NCBI GenBank assembly: GCA_030704615.1
Contig: CM060731.1
Span: forward strand, 81,138,756 to 81,202,755
DNA length: 64,000 nucleotides
Source: Takakia lepidozioides
Lineage: Eukaryota; Streptophyta; Takakiopsida; Takakiales; Takakiaceae
Direction: 5' to 3'
Of this stretch, positions 23,520 to 34,804 are shown in pieces (position 1 is the stretch's first letter; every line of letters begins with the position of its first letter). Made by a program: the position numbers and the translations under genes. A model generated the notes under the pieces. It searched no databases and was not told the DNA's origin. It saw nothing but the letters and a program-made list of their open reading frames with translations.

Positions 23520-25845
23520 TACTGCTCAAACAGTGTGCGTTGCCGCACACTGTTTGAGCTGGCAGTAAAGGATTCATTTCATCCTCAGATATCTGCCCAT
23601 GAGGGCCGAAGGTTGCGCCCTTCAATATTGATATGTTCTGCCTAAACAGTGTGCGGTTCCGCAGATTGTTTGAGCTGACAGTGAAGGGTTCAATTTATCC
23701 TCAGAAATGTGCCCCTGAAGACCAAATTTTGCACCCTAAAACATTGAAATGTTCAGCTCAAACAGTGTGCGTTGCCGCACACTGTTTGGGCTGACAGTGA
23801 AGGGTTCATTTCATCCTCACAAAGGTGCCCCTGAAGTTCAAATTTTGCACCCAGAAACATTGAAATGTTCAGCTCAAACAGTGTGCGTTGCCGCACACAG
23901 TTTGGGCTGACAGTGAAGGGTTCATTTCATCCTCACATAGGTGCCCCTGAAGTTCAAATTTTGCACCCAGAAACATTGAAATGTTCAGCTCAAACAGTGT
24001 GCGTTGCCGCACACTATTTGGGCTGACAGTGAAGGGTTCATTTCATCCTCACATAGGTGCCCCTGAAGTCCAAATTTTGCACCCTGAAACATTAAAATGT
24101 TCGGCTCAAACAGTGTGCGTTGCCGCACACTGTTTGGGCTGACAGTGAAGGGTTCATTTCATCCTCACATAGGTGCCCCTGAAGTCCAAATTTTGCACCC
24201 TGAAACATTGAAATGTTCGGCTCAAACAGTGTGCGTTGCCGCACACTGTTTGGGCTGACAGTGAAGGGTTCATTTCATCCTCAGATAGGTGCCCCTGAAG
24301 TCCAAATTTTGCACCAAGAAACATTGAAATGTTCAGCTCAAACAGTGTGCGTTGCCGCACACTATCTGAGCTGGTAGTGAAGGGTTCATTTCACCCTCAG
24401 ATAACAGACAGCAAGACCAAATTTTGTACCCTAAAACATTGAAAAAATTTGCTCAAACAGTGTGCGTTGCCGCACACTGTTTGAGCTGGCAGTGAAGGGT
24501 TCATTTCAACCTCAGATAACAGACAGCAAGACCAAATTTTACAGCCTAAAACATTGAAATGTTCAGCTCAAACAGTGTGCGTTGCCGCACACTGTTTGGG
24601 CTGACAGTGAAGGGTTCATTTCATCCTAAGATAGGTGCCCATGAAGTCCAAATTTTGCACCCTGAAACATTGAAATGTTCAGCTCAAACAGTGTGCGTTG
24701 CCGCACACTGTTTGGGCTGACAGTGAAGGGTTCATTTCATCCTAAGATAGGTGGTGAAGTCCAAATTTTGCACCCTGAAACATTGAAATGTTCAGCTCAA
24801 ACAGTGTGCGTTGCCGCACACTGTCTGAGCAAGCAGTGAAGGGTTCATTTCACCCTCAGATAACAGACAGCAAGACCAAATTTTGCACCCTAAAACATTG
24901 AAAAGATCTGCTCAAACAGTGTGCGTTGCCGCACACTGTTTGAGCTGGTTGTGAAGGGTTCATTTCAACCTCAGATAACAGACAGCAAGACCAAATTTTG
25001 CACCCTAAAACATTGAAATGTTCAGCTCAAACAGTGTGCGTTGCCGCACACTGTTTGGGCTGACAGTGAAGGGTTCATTTCATCCTAAGATAGGTGCCCC
25101 TGAAGTCCAAATTTTGCACCCTGAAACATTGAAATGTTCAGCTCAAACAGTGTGCGTTGCCGCACACTGTCTGAGCTGGCAGTGAAGGGTTCATTTCACC
25201 CTCATATAACAGACAGCAAGACCGAATTTTGCACCCTAAAACATTGAAAAGATCTGCTCAAACAGTGTGCGTTGCCGCACACTGTTTGAGCTGGTTGTGA
25301 AGGGTTCATTTCAACCTCAGATAACAGACAGCAAGACCAAATTTTGCACCCTAAAACATTGAAATGTTCAGCTCAAACAGTGTGCGTTGCCGCACACTGT
25401 TTGAGCTGGTTGTGAAGGGTTCATTTCAACCTCAGATAACAGACAGCAAGACCAAATTTTGCACCCTAAAACATTGAAATGTTCAGCTCAAACAGTGTGC
25501 GTTGCCGCACACTGTTTGGGCTGACAGTGAAGGGTTCATTTCATCCTCAGATAGGTGCCCCTGAAGTCCAAATTTTGCACCAAGAAACATTGAAATGTTC
25601 AGCTCAAACAGTGTGCGTTGCCGCACACTGTCTAAGCTGGCAGTGAAGGGTTCATTTCACCCTCAGATAACAGACAGCAAGACCAAATTTTGCACCCTAA
25701 AACATTAAAATGTTCAGCTCAAACAGTGTGCGTTGCCGCACACTGTTTGAGCTGGCAGTGAAGGGTTCATTTCAACCTCAGATAACAGACAGCAAGACCA
25801 AATTTTGCACCCTAAAACATTGAAATGTTCAGCTCAAACAGTAGT
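23520..25845. repeat. Array of about 20 palindromic tandem repeats (115-119 bp units)
   Basis: Each unit contains AAACAGTGTGCG-TTGC-CGCACACTGTTT, a 12-bp inverted repeat around four bases, often extended to 16-bp arms (GCTC...GAGC). Two filler types alternate in blocks: one with GTGCCCCTGAAGTCCAAATTTTG, the other with AACAGACAGCAAGACCAAATTTTG. The first units (23523, 23640) are the most divergent; the second has GCGGTTCCGCAGATTG in the palindrome. The array lies exactly between the two divergent genes of the transposon, and the last half-palindrome overlaps the start of the transposase frame. It could be a binding-site cluster, a bidirectional regulatory region or a replication-related region. 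Confidence 0.95.
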
Positions 25846-28778
25846 GGACTGGCTGGGCTTCTGCAGGGCATGGACAAGAAACATGACGGACATCCTTGGT
25901 GCAGGACAACAACGTCGAACATCCATAACGACATTGGCTTGAAATTTCGGAGGTCGGTTTGCGTTGGGCATTGCAAGTGCCTGAATATTTCTTGCCCTCG
26001 GCTGAGAAACAGCGCTCAGCCAAACGAAAGTGAGTGGGAAGGTGTGCCCCTGAATCCTTTCACCCCAGGGCTTGCACCTCCCAAGACCAATACTTTTGTG
26101 TGCAGGTTCTGCAAACTTTCCCCGTCCTGTGTTTCTGTTTGCCACGCTCGTATGTATCAGGTGGCACATCGATGCAAGACAATGACTCGTGCCTGCATTC
26201 ATATGGGTGCACACGAGCATCCTGTGTCCAAAGGGAGTTGCAGGGATAGCGTGGACATCGCTAGAAATCTACTGAAGCAAGAGTTCCACAATGCCCCTTG
26301 TGCAACACCTTCTGCTATAGCGCTTGCAGCTAGCAAGGCATTCTTGGAAAAACACATATTGGGTGAAGGGGATGCGACACAGCCAATGCTGGATGCAGAT
26401 TCCCTTGAGGCAGTCATGGACCATTTCTCCGTGTTGAGCTCTCCCAATATTCGAAACCAGGTGAATGCACTCAGAATGGGCAGAGGCACTGCTGGATTCA
26501 TGGACAACATTATGGACCTCAAACGGAGGAGTCGCTATGAATTCATTCAAAACAGTATGTTCCCTGGCCAGGGCTCGTCCAAAGTGTATTTGTTCAAGAT
26601 GTCCGCTGTGGGCCAAGGCAGTGGTGTGAGCATTGTCCGCCGAATGCAACCTGGAGGAGATTTGGCTAAATGTTGGTTAATGTTTGATCACTGCAAACGG
26701 GTGAAGGGTTGGACAACCATGGCGTGCCATGTGTATGATCCAGCGTACCAGCGTGTGCTCTCCATAGCAATTTGTGATATGCAGTCGGAGGACACTGAAT
26801 CCCAGATGCTCATGTGGAATTCCCTCCTGGCCGTCATGCAGCGCAATGGAATACAGAACACAAATTTTGCGGGCTTCATGGCTGATAGTGCACAGGCAAA
26901 TTTCAATGCAGTGCGGCGCGTGTTTGGTTCGGGGGATCCTAAGGTCCCAATGGAAAATAGGGAGCGCACATGCCTCTTCCATTGGAGTCAATCTCTGGCA
27001 CGTCATACAAAGCGCTGCATTCGCCCTGACCTTCAGTTGGAGCATAGAAGGCTCTGTCTGAAGTACAAGAATGCCACCTCAATGGGAGAAGCTGAGAGCA
27101 CTTACCAGGCAATCCGGGCTTGGTGGTTCTCCTCTAGTGCTGCTACAGGTATCCACCTGAAGGAGTTGGAGGACTGGTTGGTTTTCTGGCACTTCAGGTA
27201 CAGACAATGGGGAGCTTTCATGACGACGGTAAGCCTCACAAGTTTTCCTTAAACACAAATTGCACTTTGCATCGTGCCTGTTCATTTGGGGTTGTTCGAT
27301 TGTCACTTGCAGAACCTCTACCATTTCTTTTCCTTCCTCACATTTCCATGCAATGCCTCCTGCAGGACATGTCCTTGGAGGACTTGGCCGACATGCCATC
27401 GTGTAATTTGGCAGAGACTGTTCACAACGCCTAGATGCAACAGTCTACCAAAGCAGGTCGTGACTTGTATGTGGCCACTGCTGATGACATGGTGCGGGCA
27501 CTTACACAACAAACCAGGTACCGCAATTTTCTGATGGGACGGGGTGGAGGGAAGGGCCCCGATACGACTTTGTTGATGCTAAGGGCTGCGAGTAGGTCCG
27601 GAGACCCGTCAAAGATGGCCAGAGCTCTAAACAGGTGCACTGAAGGCTCCCCTCTGCAATCCAGGCTCCCCCATTTGGAAGGCGAGGAAAGATTTGGATC
27701 ATGCAAAAGGAAATTAAACACTCTTCCAGGGTCAGATGGAGATTCCCATAGGCCAGACAGGGTCAATTTCTCTGTGCCAAAGGTGTCTCCAGTGCAGACT
27801 AAGTCCTGTGCCGGCCCCTTCCCAGGTGGGTCCTCCTCCTGTGGAGCAGGTGCAGAACATGCAAGCATAGCAGCGGAAATCCCATTGGAGGAGGTGGTGG
27901 CCATGGTGCAGGAATCTGATTGCATTGATAGTGACTGGCATATAGAACGCACCCCACCAGGATCTAGAGTGGCTTGCATGGCAATTCGGACCCCCTCATT
28001 CAAGAAATGCAAATCAAAAATATGCAAAGGCTCCAGGGGGACTCCAGCTCCAACATTCACAGGGTTGTTCCGACCTTATCATAGTGGGGAGTCAAAAGAG
28101 CACAAGTTTTGGTTCTGCCCAGACGATATGGCACGATGCGTGAAGGGAACAGTTCGTCCTTCCGTGATAATGAAGCCCCCTCCCCCCGCAATTTGGCCTG
28201 TGAAAATTGGGACATCGTTGTCCTCAACCGAGATAAGCATGCTGGAGGAGGGAGGGTTTTGTCTTGCACGGTCCCGGGTGGTGCCCTTATGCACTGTCGG
28301 CACAGATGTGCCACATGCTCCGACAATGCCTCCACCCGGTGCCGACTCCCACCCAACAAAAAGAGATGGAAAAACAGTGCGCCGTGTTGCTTCGGGTGCA
28401 GATCACGAATGCAAGATGGAATCGGCTAGAATTTTGCAGGCTAGGGTGACTCGTATCACCGAAGTCCCTTCCCCGGGGTATGGACGGATTTACACAGTGC
28501 TGTCAATTGGCTCAGTTCTTCATGCCAAAGAATATCAGGTTACCATTGGGAATTTCCCATCGTGCACTTGTCCGGATTTTGTAACGATGCGTGAGGGCGC
28601 TCTCGGCATGAGAGGGAAGTGGGTCCCCTGCAAGCATCAATATTACATATACCTTGTAATTATGTGTTGCAACGGTAAGAGAGACCAATTCATTCACCAA
28701 GCCACACTAGGCTACGGAGAAGTCATCACCCTTCTGCAGCGGGACACCTCGCGTAGAGCTCCGCCAACTTCTCTTTGA
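25825..28778 (+). pseudogene. Mutator-like SWIM-domain transposase with one premature stop
   Basis: Exon 1 is 25825-27228 (ends ACG|GTAAGC) and exon 2 starts at 27366 (CTGCAG|GACATG), phase 0. The N-terminal part is Cys/His rich (CVGHCKCLNISC; FVCRFCKLSPSC; HMGAHEHPVSKGSCRD). The catalytic-like core has LMFDHCKRVKGWTTMACHVY, NFAGFMADSAQANFNAVRRVF and RTCLFHWSQSL, a D...D pattern as in Mutator-like transposases. The C-terminus has a SWIM finger (CTCPDF ... VPCKH). A TAG at 27432-27434, where a tryptophan codon would fit, splits exon 2; the rest to 28778 is open. The start is uncertain because the first ATG lies in the last repeat unit; ATG 25870 is an alternative. As written the protein cannot be made whole, so the element would need help from another copy. 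Confidence 0.8.
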
Positions 28779-29169
28779 ACACATACGAGCCATGCCCGCT
28801 TCCCATGCTGGTTTCCACGTTGCCGTGTGAAGACTTTTCATTTTATGACAAACATATATATTTCGTTCACGGAACCAGGGCAAATGCACTTGCGATTCAT
28901 TGTAAGCGTCTCTCTGTGAATTGAAATAAACTGTGTCAATCATTCTGAGCTCAAATCTGCCATATTTACATATTCCTCTTTTTTGGCACGCATTGCAGAC
29001 ATGGTGCATGGTGGCCTCCTTTGTTTTGTCCACGGTAATAGGCCCTCTTCCTGCAATCCTCGCCTATAGGACCTGCTTCTCCAGCAGATTCATGCCGCTC
29101 ACGCTTCAAAGCTTGAACGTGAGCTCAGCTCCCAGGCTCACGGGGCTGGGCTCACGCCGTAGCTACGCT
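28779..29169. other. Right non-coding end of the Mutator-like element
   Basis: The last 390 bp after the transposase carry no frame of note. The final 70 bp (29100-29169) hold inverted CGTGAGC/GCTCACG words matching those of the left end, so this is the transposon terminus. Confidence 0.6.
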
Positions 29170-29179
29170 GCAAATTTTC
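29170..29179 (+). repeat. Right target-site duplication of the Mutator-like element
   Basis: GCAAATTTTC is identical to 18816-18825; chromovirus copy B resumes directly after it. Confidence 0.9.
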
Positions 29180-32100
29180 TTGTGAGTTGTATCAAGAAAC
29201 TGGCGCCTTACGAAAAGGGAGTCAGTTATTGTTCGTGGATGGGATAATATCCGGAACTAATGTGTCGTTGTTGGTGGACACAGGAGCGTCGCACTCCTTC
29301 ATGACACCGGCAACGGCACAAAAGCTGGGACTCCCGACAAGTGACGTTGGGGCCTCTATTGAGGTGCGTTCTGCCAAAGGAGAACCACAGTTGGCGACAA
29401 GGTTGGCGATTGATGTTCCTCTTCAACTGGGGAGTTGGGAGGGACGTGAGAACTTCACCATCTGCGAGATCGATGGAGTGGATCTCATTTTGGGGATGAC
29501 CTTTTTGAGCAAATCCGGAGCGGTCATAGATGGCCGCAAGAGAGTAGTCACGCTGCCATGTGGGAATGGTGGCGAGGTATTACGAGTGTCTGAAACGCCC
29601 AAATCTGTGGGAGGGCGAATAAACCTTCTATCAGCAAATGAGTGGGCCGTGGAGGAGGCGCACGAGCCCCAGTTTTTGCTTTACATTAGAGAAGTGAAAG
29701 GAGAAGGCGATGGGGAACCGAGCCCAGATTGGATCAAGGGGATTTTGGAGAAATACCAGGATGTGATGCCGGAGGATTTACCAAGCGGCTTGCCACCGCG
29801 AAGAGGAGTTGACCACAAGATTGAGGTGATACCGGGATCGGAACCGCCTGCCAAGGCGCCCTACCGGTTGAGCCACAGAGAGTTGGTCGAGCTGAAGACT
29901 CAGCTCAAGGATCTAATGTCAAAGGGGTACATCCGGCCGAGTAAGTCACCTTACGGAGCCCCGGTGCTATTCGCAGACAAGAAGGATGGGGCGCTGCGGA
30001 TGTGTGTCGATTACAGGGCTCTGAATAAGGTGACTATCAAAAACCGGTACCCTTTGCCAAGGATCGACGACCTCTTCGATCGGTTGGCAGGAGCGAAGTA
30101 TTTCAGCCGGATCGACTTGCGCTCCGGCTATCACCAAATTCGGGTGGCGGAAGGAGATGAGGAGAAAACCGCGTGCAGGATAAGGTATGGTTCATATGAG
30201 TTCTTGGTGATGCCTTTTGGGCTCACCAATGCACCAGCGACATTTAGCACGCTGATGAACAGCCTTTTCCAGGAGTGGTTGGATGACTTTGTGATCGTGT
30301 ACATCGACGACATCTTGGTGTACTCGAAAACAAAGGAGGAGCACCTGGAGCACCTCAAAAGGGTGTTCCAAAAATTGCGGGAAGGGAAGCTGTATGCCAA
30401 AGCTTCAAAGTGCGAATTCGGGGTCACGAAAGTGGAGTTCTTGGGGCATGTGATTACACAAGATGGGATCAAAATGGATGACAGAAAGGTGAGGGCGATC
30501 TTGGACTGGGAGCCTCCGACTTCGGTCCCAGGAGTGCGATCCTTCCTAGGACTCGCCTCCTATTACCGGAAGTATGTGAGAAATTTCGCCAAGATTGCGG
30601 GGCCGCTGTCAGACCTTCTGTGTAAATCTAAAGTCTGGGCATGGAACACCTTTTGTGGCCAAGCTTTTGCTGAATTGAAGCAGCGGATGGCGGAAGCTCC
30701 AGTCTTGAAAATCCCGGAGTTCGATCGTCCATTTGAGATTCATATAGATGCGTCGGACTTTGCGATTGGGGGTGTACTTATGCAAGATGGACGTCCAGTG
30801 GCTTACGAAAGTAAGAAACTGAATGAAGTGGAGCGACGGTGGCCGACGCACGAAAAAGAGATGAAGGCGGTGGTGCATTGCCTTGAGCTCTGTTGGTTCC
30901 AACCCAGTGAAGGTGTTCACGGACAATATCACGGTGAAGTATTTTGCCACGCAGCCCAAGTTGTCCCCAAAACAACTTACGTGGCAAGATACTTTGGCAG
31001 TGTTCGACGTGGATATCCAGTACAAACCGGGACGGGACAATGTGGTGGCCGATGCTTTAAGTAGAAAGCAGCAGCTCTTGTTGGTGTACAAGGGCGAGAC
31101 GGCACTCCAAAGGAAGATCCGGAAGGCTTGCCGGAAGGATGAGCTGGCGAAGTCCGTGATGCAGGACTTGAGGATGGGGGTTAAATCACAGTTCCACTTG
31201 CAAAATGGACTGCTCCGGTATAAGCAAAAGCGTCTCTACGTGCCGAAGGGAGGGATCAGGGATAGCCTCTTGAGAGAATGCCATGATAGCCCGCTTGCGG
31301 GCCACGGCGGAGCCAAGCGCACTACGGCACTCTTGAAGAAAGAGTATTTCTGGCCCAAACTGAGGGAGGAGGCAGAGGAGTATGTCAAGACATGCACCAC
31401 ATGCCAACAAAACCGGAGCGAGTACAAAAAGCAAGCGGGGCTGTTACAACCCTTGCCGATTCCAGAGGGGACTTGGGAAAGCGTCTCGATGGATTTCATG
31501 ACTGCTATGCCGCTGTCAAAAGGATTCGATGCAATCATGGTGGTGGTGGATAGGTTCAGTAAAATGGGCCATTTCATCCCCACCAAGGAGACGGCAACGG
31601 CGCAGGAGACATGGCGATTTTACTTCGCCCACGTCTTAAAGCATCATGGAGTCCCGAAGGATATTGTCTCGGATCGTGATCCAAAGTTTACGAGTAAATT
31701 TTGGAGGACACTTTGGAAGAAGATGGGGACGAGGCTGAAGATGAGCACCGCCTTCCGACCTACGACGGACGGCCAAACGGAAAGAGTGAATTCCGTAGTG
31801 AAGCAATTCTTGCGGAATTACGTGTCGGCAGACCAATCAGACTGGATGGAACACTTAGACGCGGCAGAGTTCTGTTATAATAACACAGAACACTCCGCAA
31901 CAGGAGTTTCCCCTTTCGTATTGGTCTATGGAAAAGCACCTCTGGTGCCGACAAGTTGGGCCGCCCAGGACGTTGAGGAACCGGCAGTAGCGGCGGTACT
32001 GGAAGAACGCGAGCGTTTGTTGAAGCTCGCAAAGTACAACATTGCCAAAGCTAGGAAACGGTATGAAAGGCAGGCGAATCGGAAGCGGAGGGAAGTGAAG

Positions 32101-32556
32101 TTTGAGGCAGGCACAGAGGTCTGGTTGAACGTCAAGAATTTCCGACTACCTCCGGAAGTGAGTCCGAAGTTCGTACCTCCGTATGCGGGACCCTTTCGCA
32201 TTCGGAAGGTTATGAATGAGGATGTGTATGAATTGGAGCTGCCAGCAAACAGCAAGGTGCACCCAGTATTCCATGTCTCCCTTTTGAAGCCTTACTTCAA
32301 AGATGAAGCGCGTCCGAATCGGCATCAAGTGTTGCGTCCGCCACCTATGCTGTTGGATCATGAAAATGAACCTGAGTACGAGGTGGAGGCAATACTTAAG
32401 TCAAGGAGGTTCAAGAACCGAGAAACGGAGTATCTCGTCAAATGGAAGAGCTATCATCATGTGGAGGCATCTTGGGTGCGTGCCTCAAAAATAGGAAACG
32501 CATCCGAGGCGGTTGCAGCTTTCGAAGGGCGACCTCAAAAGCGGAAGAAGCGTTGA
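29180..32556 (+). pseudogene. Pol of chromovirus copy B: protease, RT, RNase H, integrase, chromodomain
   Basis: The frame continues that of gag. It has an aspartic protease ([16 protein letters not shown] active site), RT with [26 protein letters not shown] and catalytic [12 protein letters not shown], RNase H ([12 protein letters not shown]), integrase zinc finger and DDE core ([33 protein letters not shown]), and a terminal chromodomain (EYLVKWKSYHHVEASW). Near 30891, inside RNase H, 11 bases present in copy A are missing. This shifts the frame, so it reads as 29180-31064 plus 30883-32556. Apart from that deletion and the upstream insertion the coding sequence is intact, so this was a young element when it was broken. 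Confidence 0.9.
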
Positions 32557-32575
32557 TGGGGACATCAACCTTGGA

Positions 32576-32590
32576 GCGTGGGGGAGGAAA
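32576..32590 (+). other. Polypurine tract of copy B
   Basis: GCGTGGGGGAGGAAA lies immediately before the LTR start TGCATGC and is the expected plus-strand primer. The same tract precedes the LTR in copy A (reverse strand, just above 14436). Confidence 0.75.
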
Positions 32591-33163
32591 TGCATGCTTA
32601 GCCCGGTTTAGCTAGCTCAGGAATCTGATTGCAAAAACTTGTATTGTACAAAAATTTGTTATAAATGAAATGGGTTCCAAATATTGTGCGTCCTATTGTG
32701 TTTGGAATGGTGATGCATGGTGTGGTTGGCTAGTGTGTAGAATGCATGCTAGCTTACAAAAGTGGGAGAGGTAAATTGGGTAATCGTGTGTTTGCGCAGT
32801 GCCGAAATCGGGTGACTCCCATCCAAGGGGCAAGGAAACTTGCGCCTTCTTTGGGAGTTCACGTGCTAGTGCGCACCTGGCGCGTGCGCGTACTATAACT
32901 GCGCTACCGAGGGGGTTGCCTTGTAGTGCGGGCTAACGCGGAAGCTACGTGCTTCCGTTCACGTACTATAATCGTGTAGCCTCGGGACGAAGTCGTAGTG
33001 CGGCTTCGGCGTGTTCCCGTACCTCAGGCCAGCATTCCAAGACGGACCCAATTGTAGTGATTGGGGCGCACGGTTGGTTCAAGGTTATCTTCCTAGTCAA
33101 AGAGGGTTCCAGGTGAACCCTTGCTCAAGGTGATGCCAAAAGCGGCATCATGAGCGATCGCAG
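32591..33163 (+). repeat. 3' LTR of chromovirus copy B (3'-truncated)
   Basis: It starts TGCATGCTTAGCCCGG after the polypurine tract and matches 13866-14436 in reverse. It breaks off at about 33163 (GATCGCAG) where LINE sequence begins, so roughly 810 bp of the LTR are missing. Confidence 0.8.
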
Positions 33164-33165
33164 TA

Positions 33166-34218
33166 TGCTCACACCAAAAGCTGTGTCACTGTTAACGGAC
33201 ATAAGTCCAACTTCTTTGACATAGACCAAGGTGTAGCTCAAGGATGTACTCTCTCCCCTCTGCTCTTCAATGTTTTCATCAATCAACTCCTCGAGGATGT
33301 GGAAAGTGAAGGATTTGGGTTAAGGGTGGGTGATACCACCATACCAGCCCTTATGTTTGCGGATGACTTTGCAGGCATAGGGGAGACTCCAACCAATCTC
33401 CATGAGTTGATTGATTGCGCGAAGAGATACTTTGATCTTTGGGGGCTAGAGGCTAATGTCAGCAAATGTGCAGTGGTAGCATTCAACGACAGAGGAGAAT
33501 CCTTAAGCTCCCGACGAGATGAATTCAAGGTCAGATGGTGGGGTCAGCTGCAACATATGCCCAACACCAGATATCCTAAGTTAATCGACTCTATATCTTG
33601 GAAACAGGACCGCCCTGTCAAGTCCTGGCAGAAGAGAGTAGAAAAGATTCTCAAGGACCTGGACCTGGATCCGCAAGTCTTGACCCTGCTGGATAAATCT
33701 GACTTAGAGGCTGTAGTGTCAGAACCATGTCTGTTGCCATGAGATTGTCTGATGAAAATGAAGTTAGGCAGAGAACTTCCCTGAACTTGTTTCCAGTCAG
33801 TGACATAGGGGTGGACATCTTGGATGACCTCAAGGGTCTACCCACTCTCGGCACTAGACTGAAATTTAAACTCAGTGCAGGAAGCCTACCTTTGAACAGC
33901 AAACAGAAGCAGAGAGGAAAGGGAGAGTGCAATTGTCCGCTGTGTGGGCAATCTGAAGACAGTATTCATTTTCTGATACACTGTCCGGGGTTCTCTCACC
34001 AAAGAGACGCTCTCTTCAATTCTATCAAGGGAATTGTGCCTGTACCCCTGTTTACCAACTTTGAAAATCTCGAGGCTGAGCCAAAGGCCCAGGCCCTCCT
34101 GAGGCCTAGTTTTTGGGCAAATCACACACAACAGATTGATGCTTGTGTGAAGGGTTTTCTAGAGGATATCTGGAAAAAGAGCCTCAGGTCTGGTCTTTGG
34201 GAGGTAAATATGCTCTGA
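33166..34218 (+). pseudogene. LINE fragment with RT palm and zf-RVT motif
   Basis: The segment starts within a non-LTR reverse transcriptase: FFDIDQGVAQGCTLSPLLFN, then the catalytic ALMFADDFAG block, then KVRWWGQLQHMPNT and, after a frameshift near 33725, the zinc motif CNCPLCGQSEDSIHFLIHC and the C-terminal tail to 34218. The 5' half of ORF2 and all of ORF1 are absent. It abuts the truncated 3' LTR of copy B. Its C-terminal part mirrors 12741-13049. Confidence 0.78.
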
Positions 34219-34804
34219 GGTATTGGAATTGGTTCTCTGCTCAAGGAGAGGTCTTTGAAAGAATCAAACATCGACACACTTCTTCACTAATATAAGCTGG
34301 AGACAATGCTGAAAGCTGTGGCCCTCCTGGGTCTGGATGTTGGGTTGTATCCTCCCATCAAGTCTACAGTTGAGCTATCTCTCTCTGCTCTTCCCTGCCC
34401 TTTCTCAAGCAGTGTGTGTCAGGCAGTGCAATCACAGCCACACGTGTGGCATCTGTGTTGGATTGGGCCCAGAGCAATGTTTGGAATCAACATCATGTCT
34501 ATTGGCACCTTAGTTCTAAATCCCTGGATCCCGATCATTGTTGGATGTGCGAGCACCATATCTTTGGCGGGCTGCAATTCCAGATCCTGGTAGCTACAAA
34601 CTAGCTCCTATGGGGTTGACACCCTGTGGGGACTATGCCAAAACTTGCAGGGGATGATCAATGAATACATGTGTCTTTTCCCAGCTCAAATCTTCTGGCA
34701 ATTTGTGGCCCTGCACTGCAGAAAAGGACCACATCACTGCGTATCACATCTGTGGTAACTAGCCCTCTACATTGATGAGGGAGCTCATAATGCTTGCACC
34801 TCTT
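34219..34804 (+). repeat. LINE 3' region, intermediate piece of the right arm
   Basis: This non-open sequence mirrors 12170-12740 and includes short readable stretches such as SLDPDHCWMC and HHIFGGLQFQI, apparently decayed LINE C-terminal coding sequence with several stops. It connects the two LINE fragments of the right arm. Confidence 0.6.

Larger units (their letters stand above)
18826..29169. mobile_element. Mutator-like DNA transposon carrying a DNA methyltransferase gene
   Basis: The element is defined by a 10-bp duplication on both sides. The ends carry imperfect inverted terminal sequence built from repeated CGTGAGCC(C/T) words (left: CCGTGAGCCTGG, GGCGTGAGCCTG, GCGTGAGCCCAG; right end in reverse: GGCGTGAGCCCAG, CCGTGAGCCTGGG). 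Inside, from the left: 0.8 kb non-coding, a ParB-like/beta-class DNA methyltransferase gene on - (19613-23342), about 20 palindromic tandem repeats (23520-25845), and a SWIM-domain transposase gene on + (25825-28778). The two genes diverge from the array. Superfamily assignment rests on duplication length, transposase pattern and SWIM finger; a related SWIM-bearing group such as KDZ/Zisupton has not been excluded. Confidence 0.85.
16867..33163 (+). mobile_element. Chromovirus (Ty3/gypsy) copy B, split by a 10.3-kb insertion
   Basis: Components on + are partial 5' LTR (16867-17595), primer-binding site, gag (17651-18825), [insertion 18826-29169], protease-RT-RNase H-integrase-chromodomain (29180-32556), polypurine tract and partial 3' LTR (32591-33163). 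The order protease-RT-RH-IN and the chromodomain place it among chromoviruses. Both LTRs are truncated at their outer ends. The element is disabled by the insertion and by an 11-base deletion in RNase H. Confidence 0.88.

Noticed and set aside
23520-25845. CRISPR-like array
   Set aside because: Units are 115-119 bp and similar over their full length, with no unique spacers, no cas genes, and a plant nuclear context; it is a minisatellite of palindromic units.
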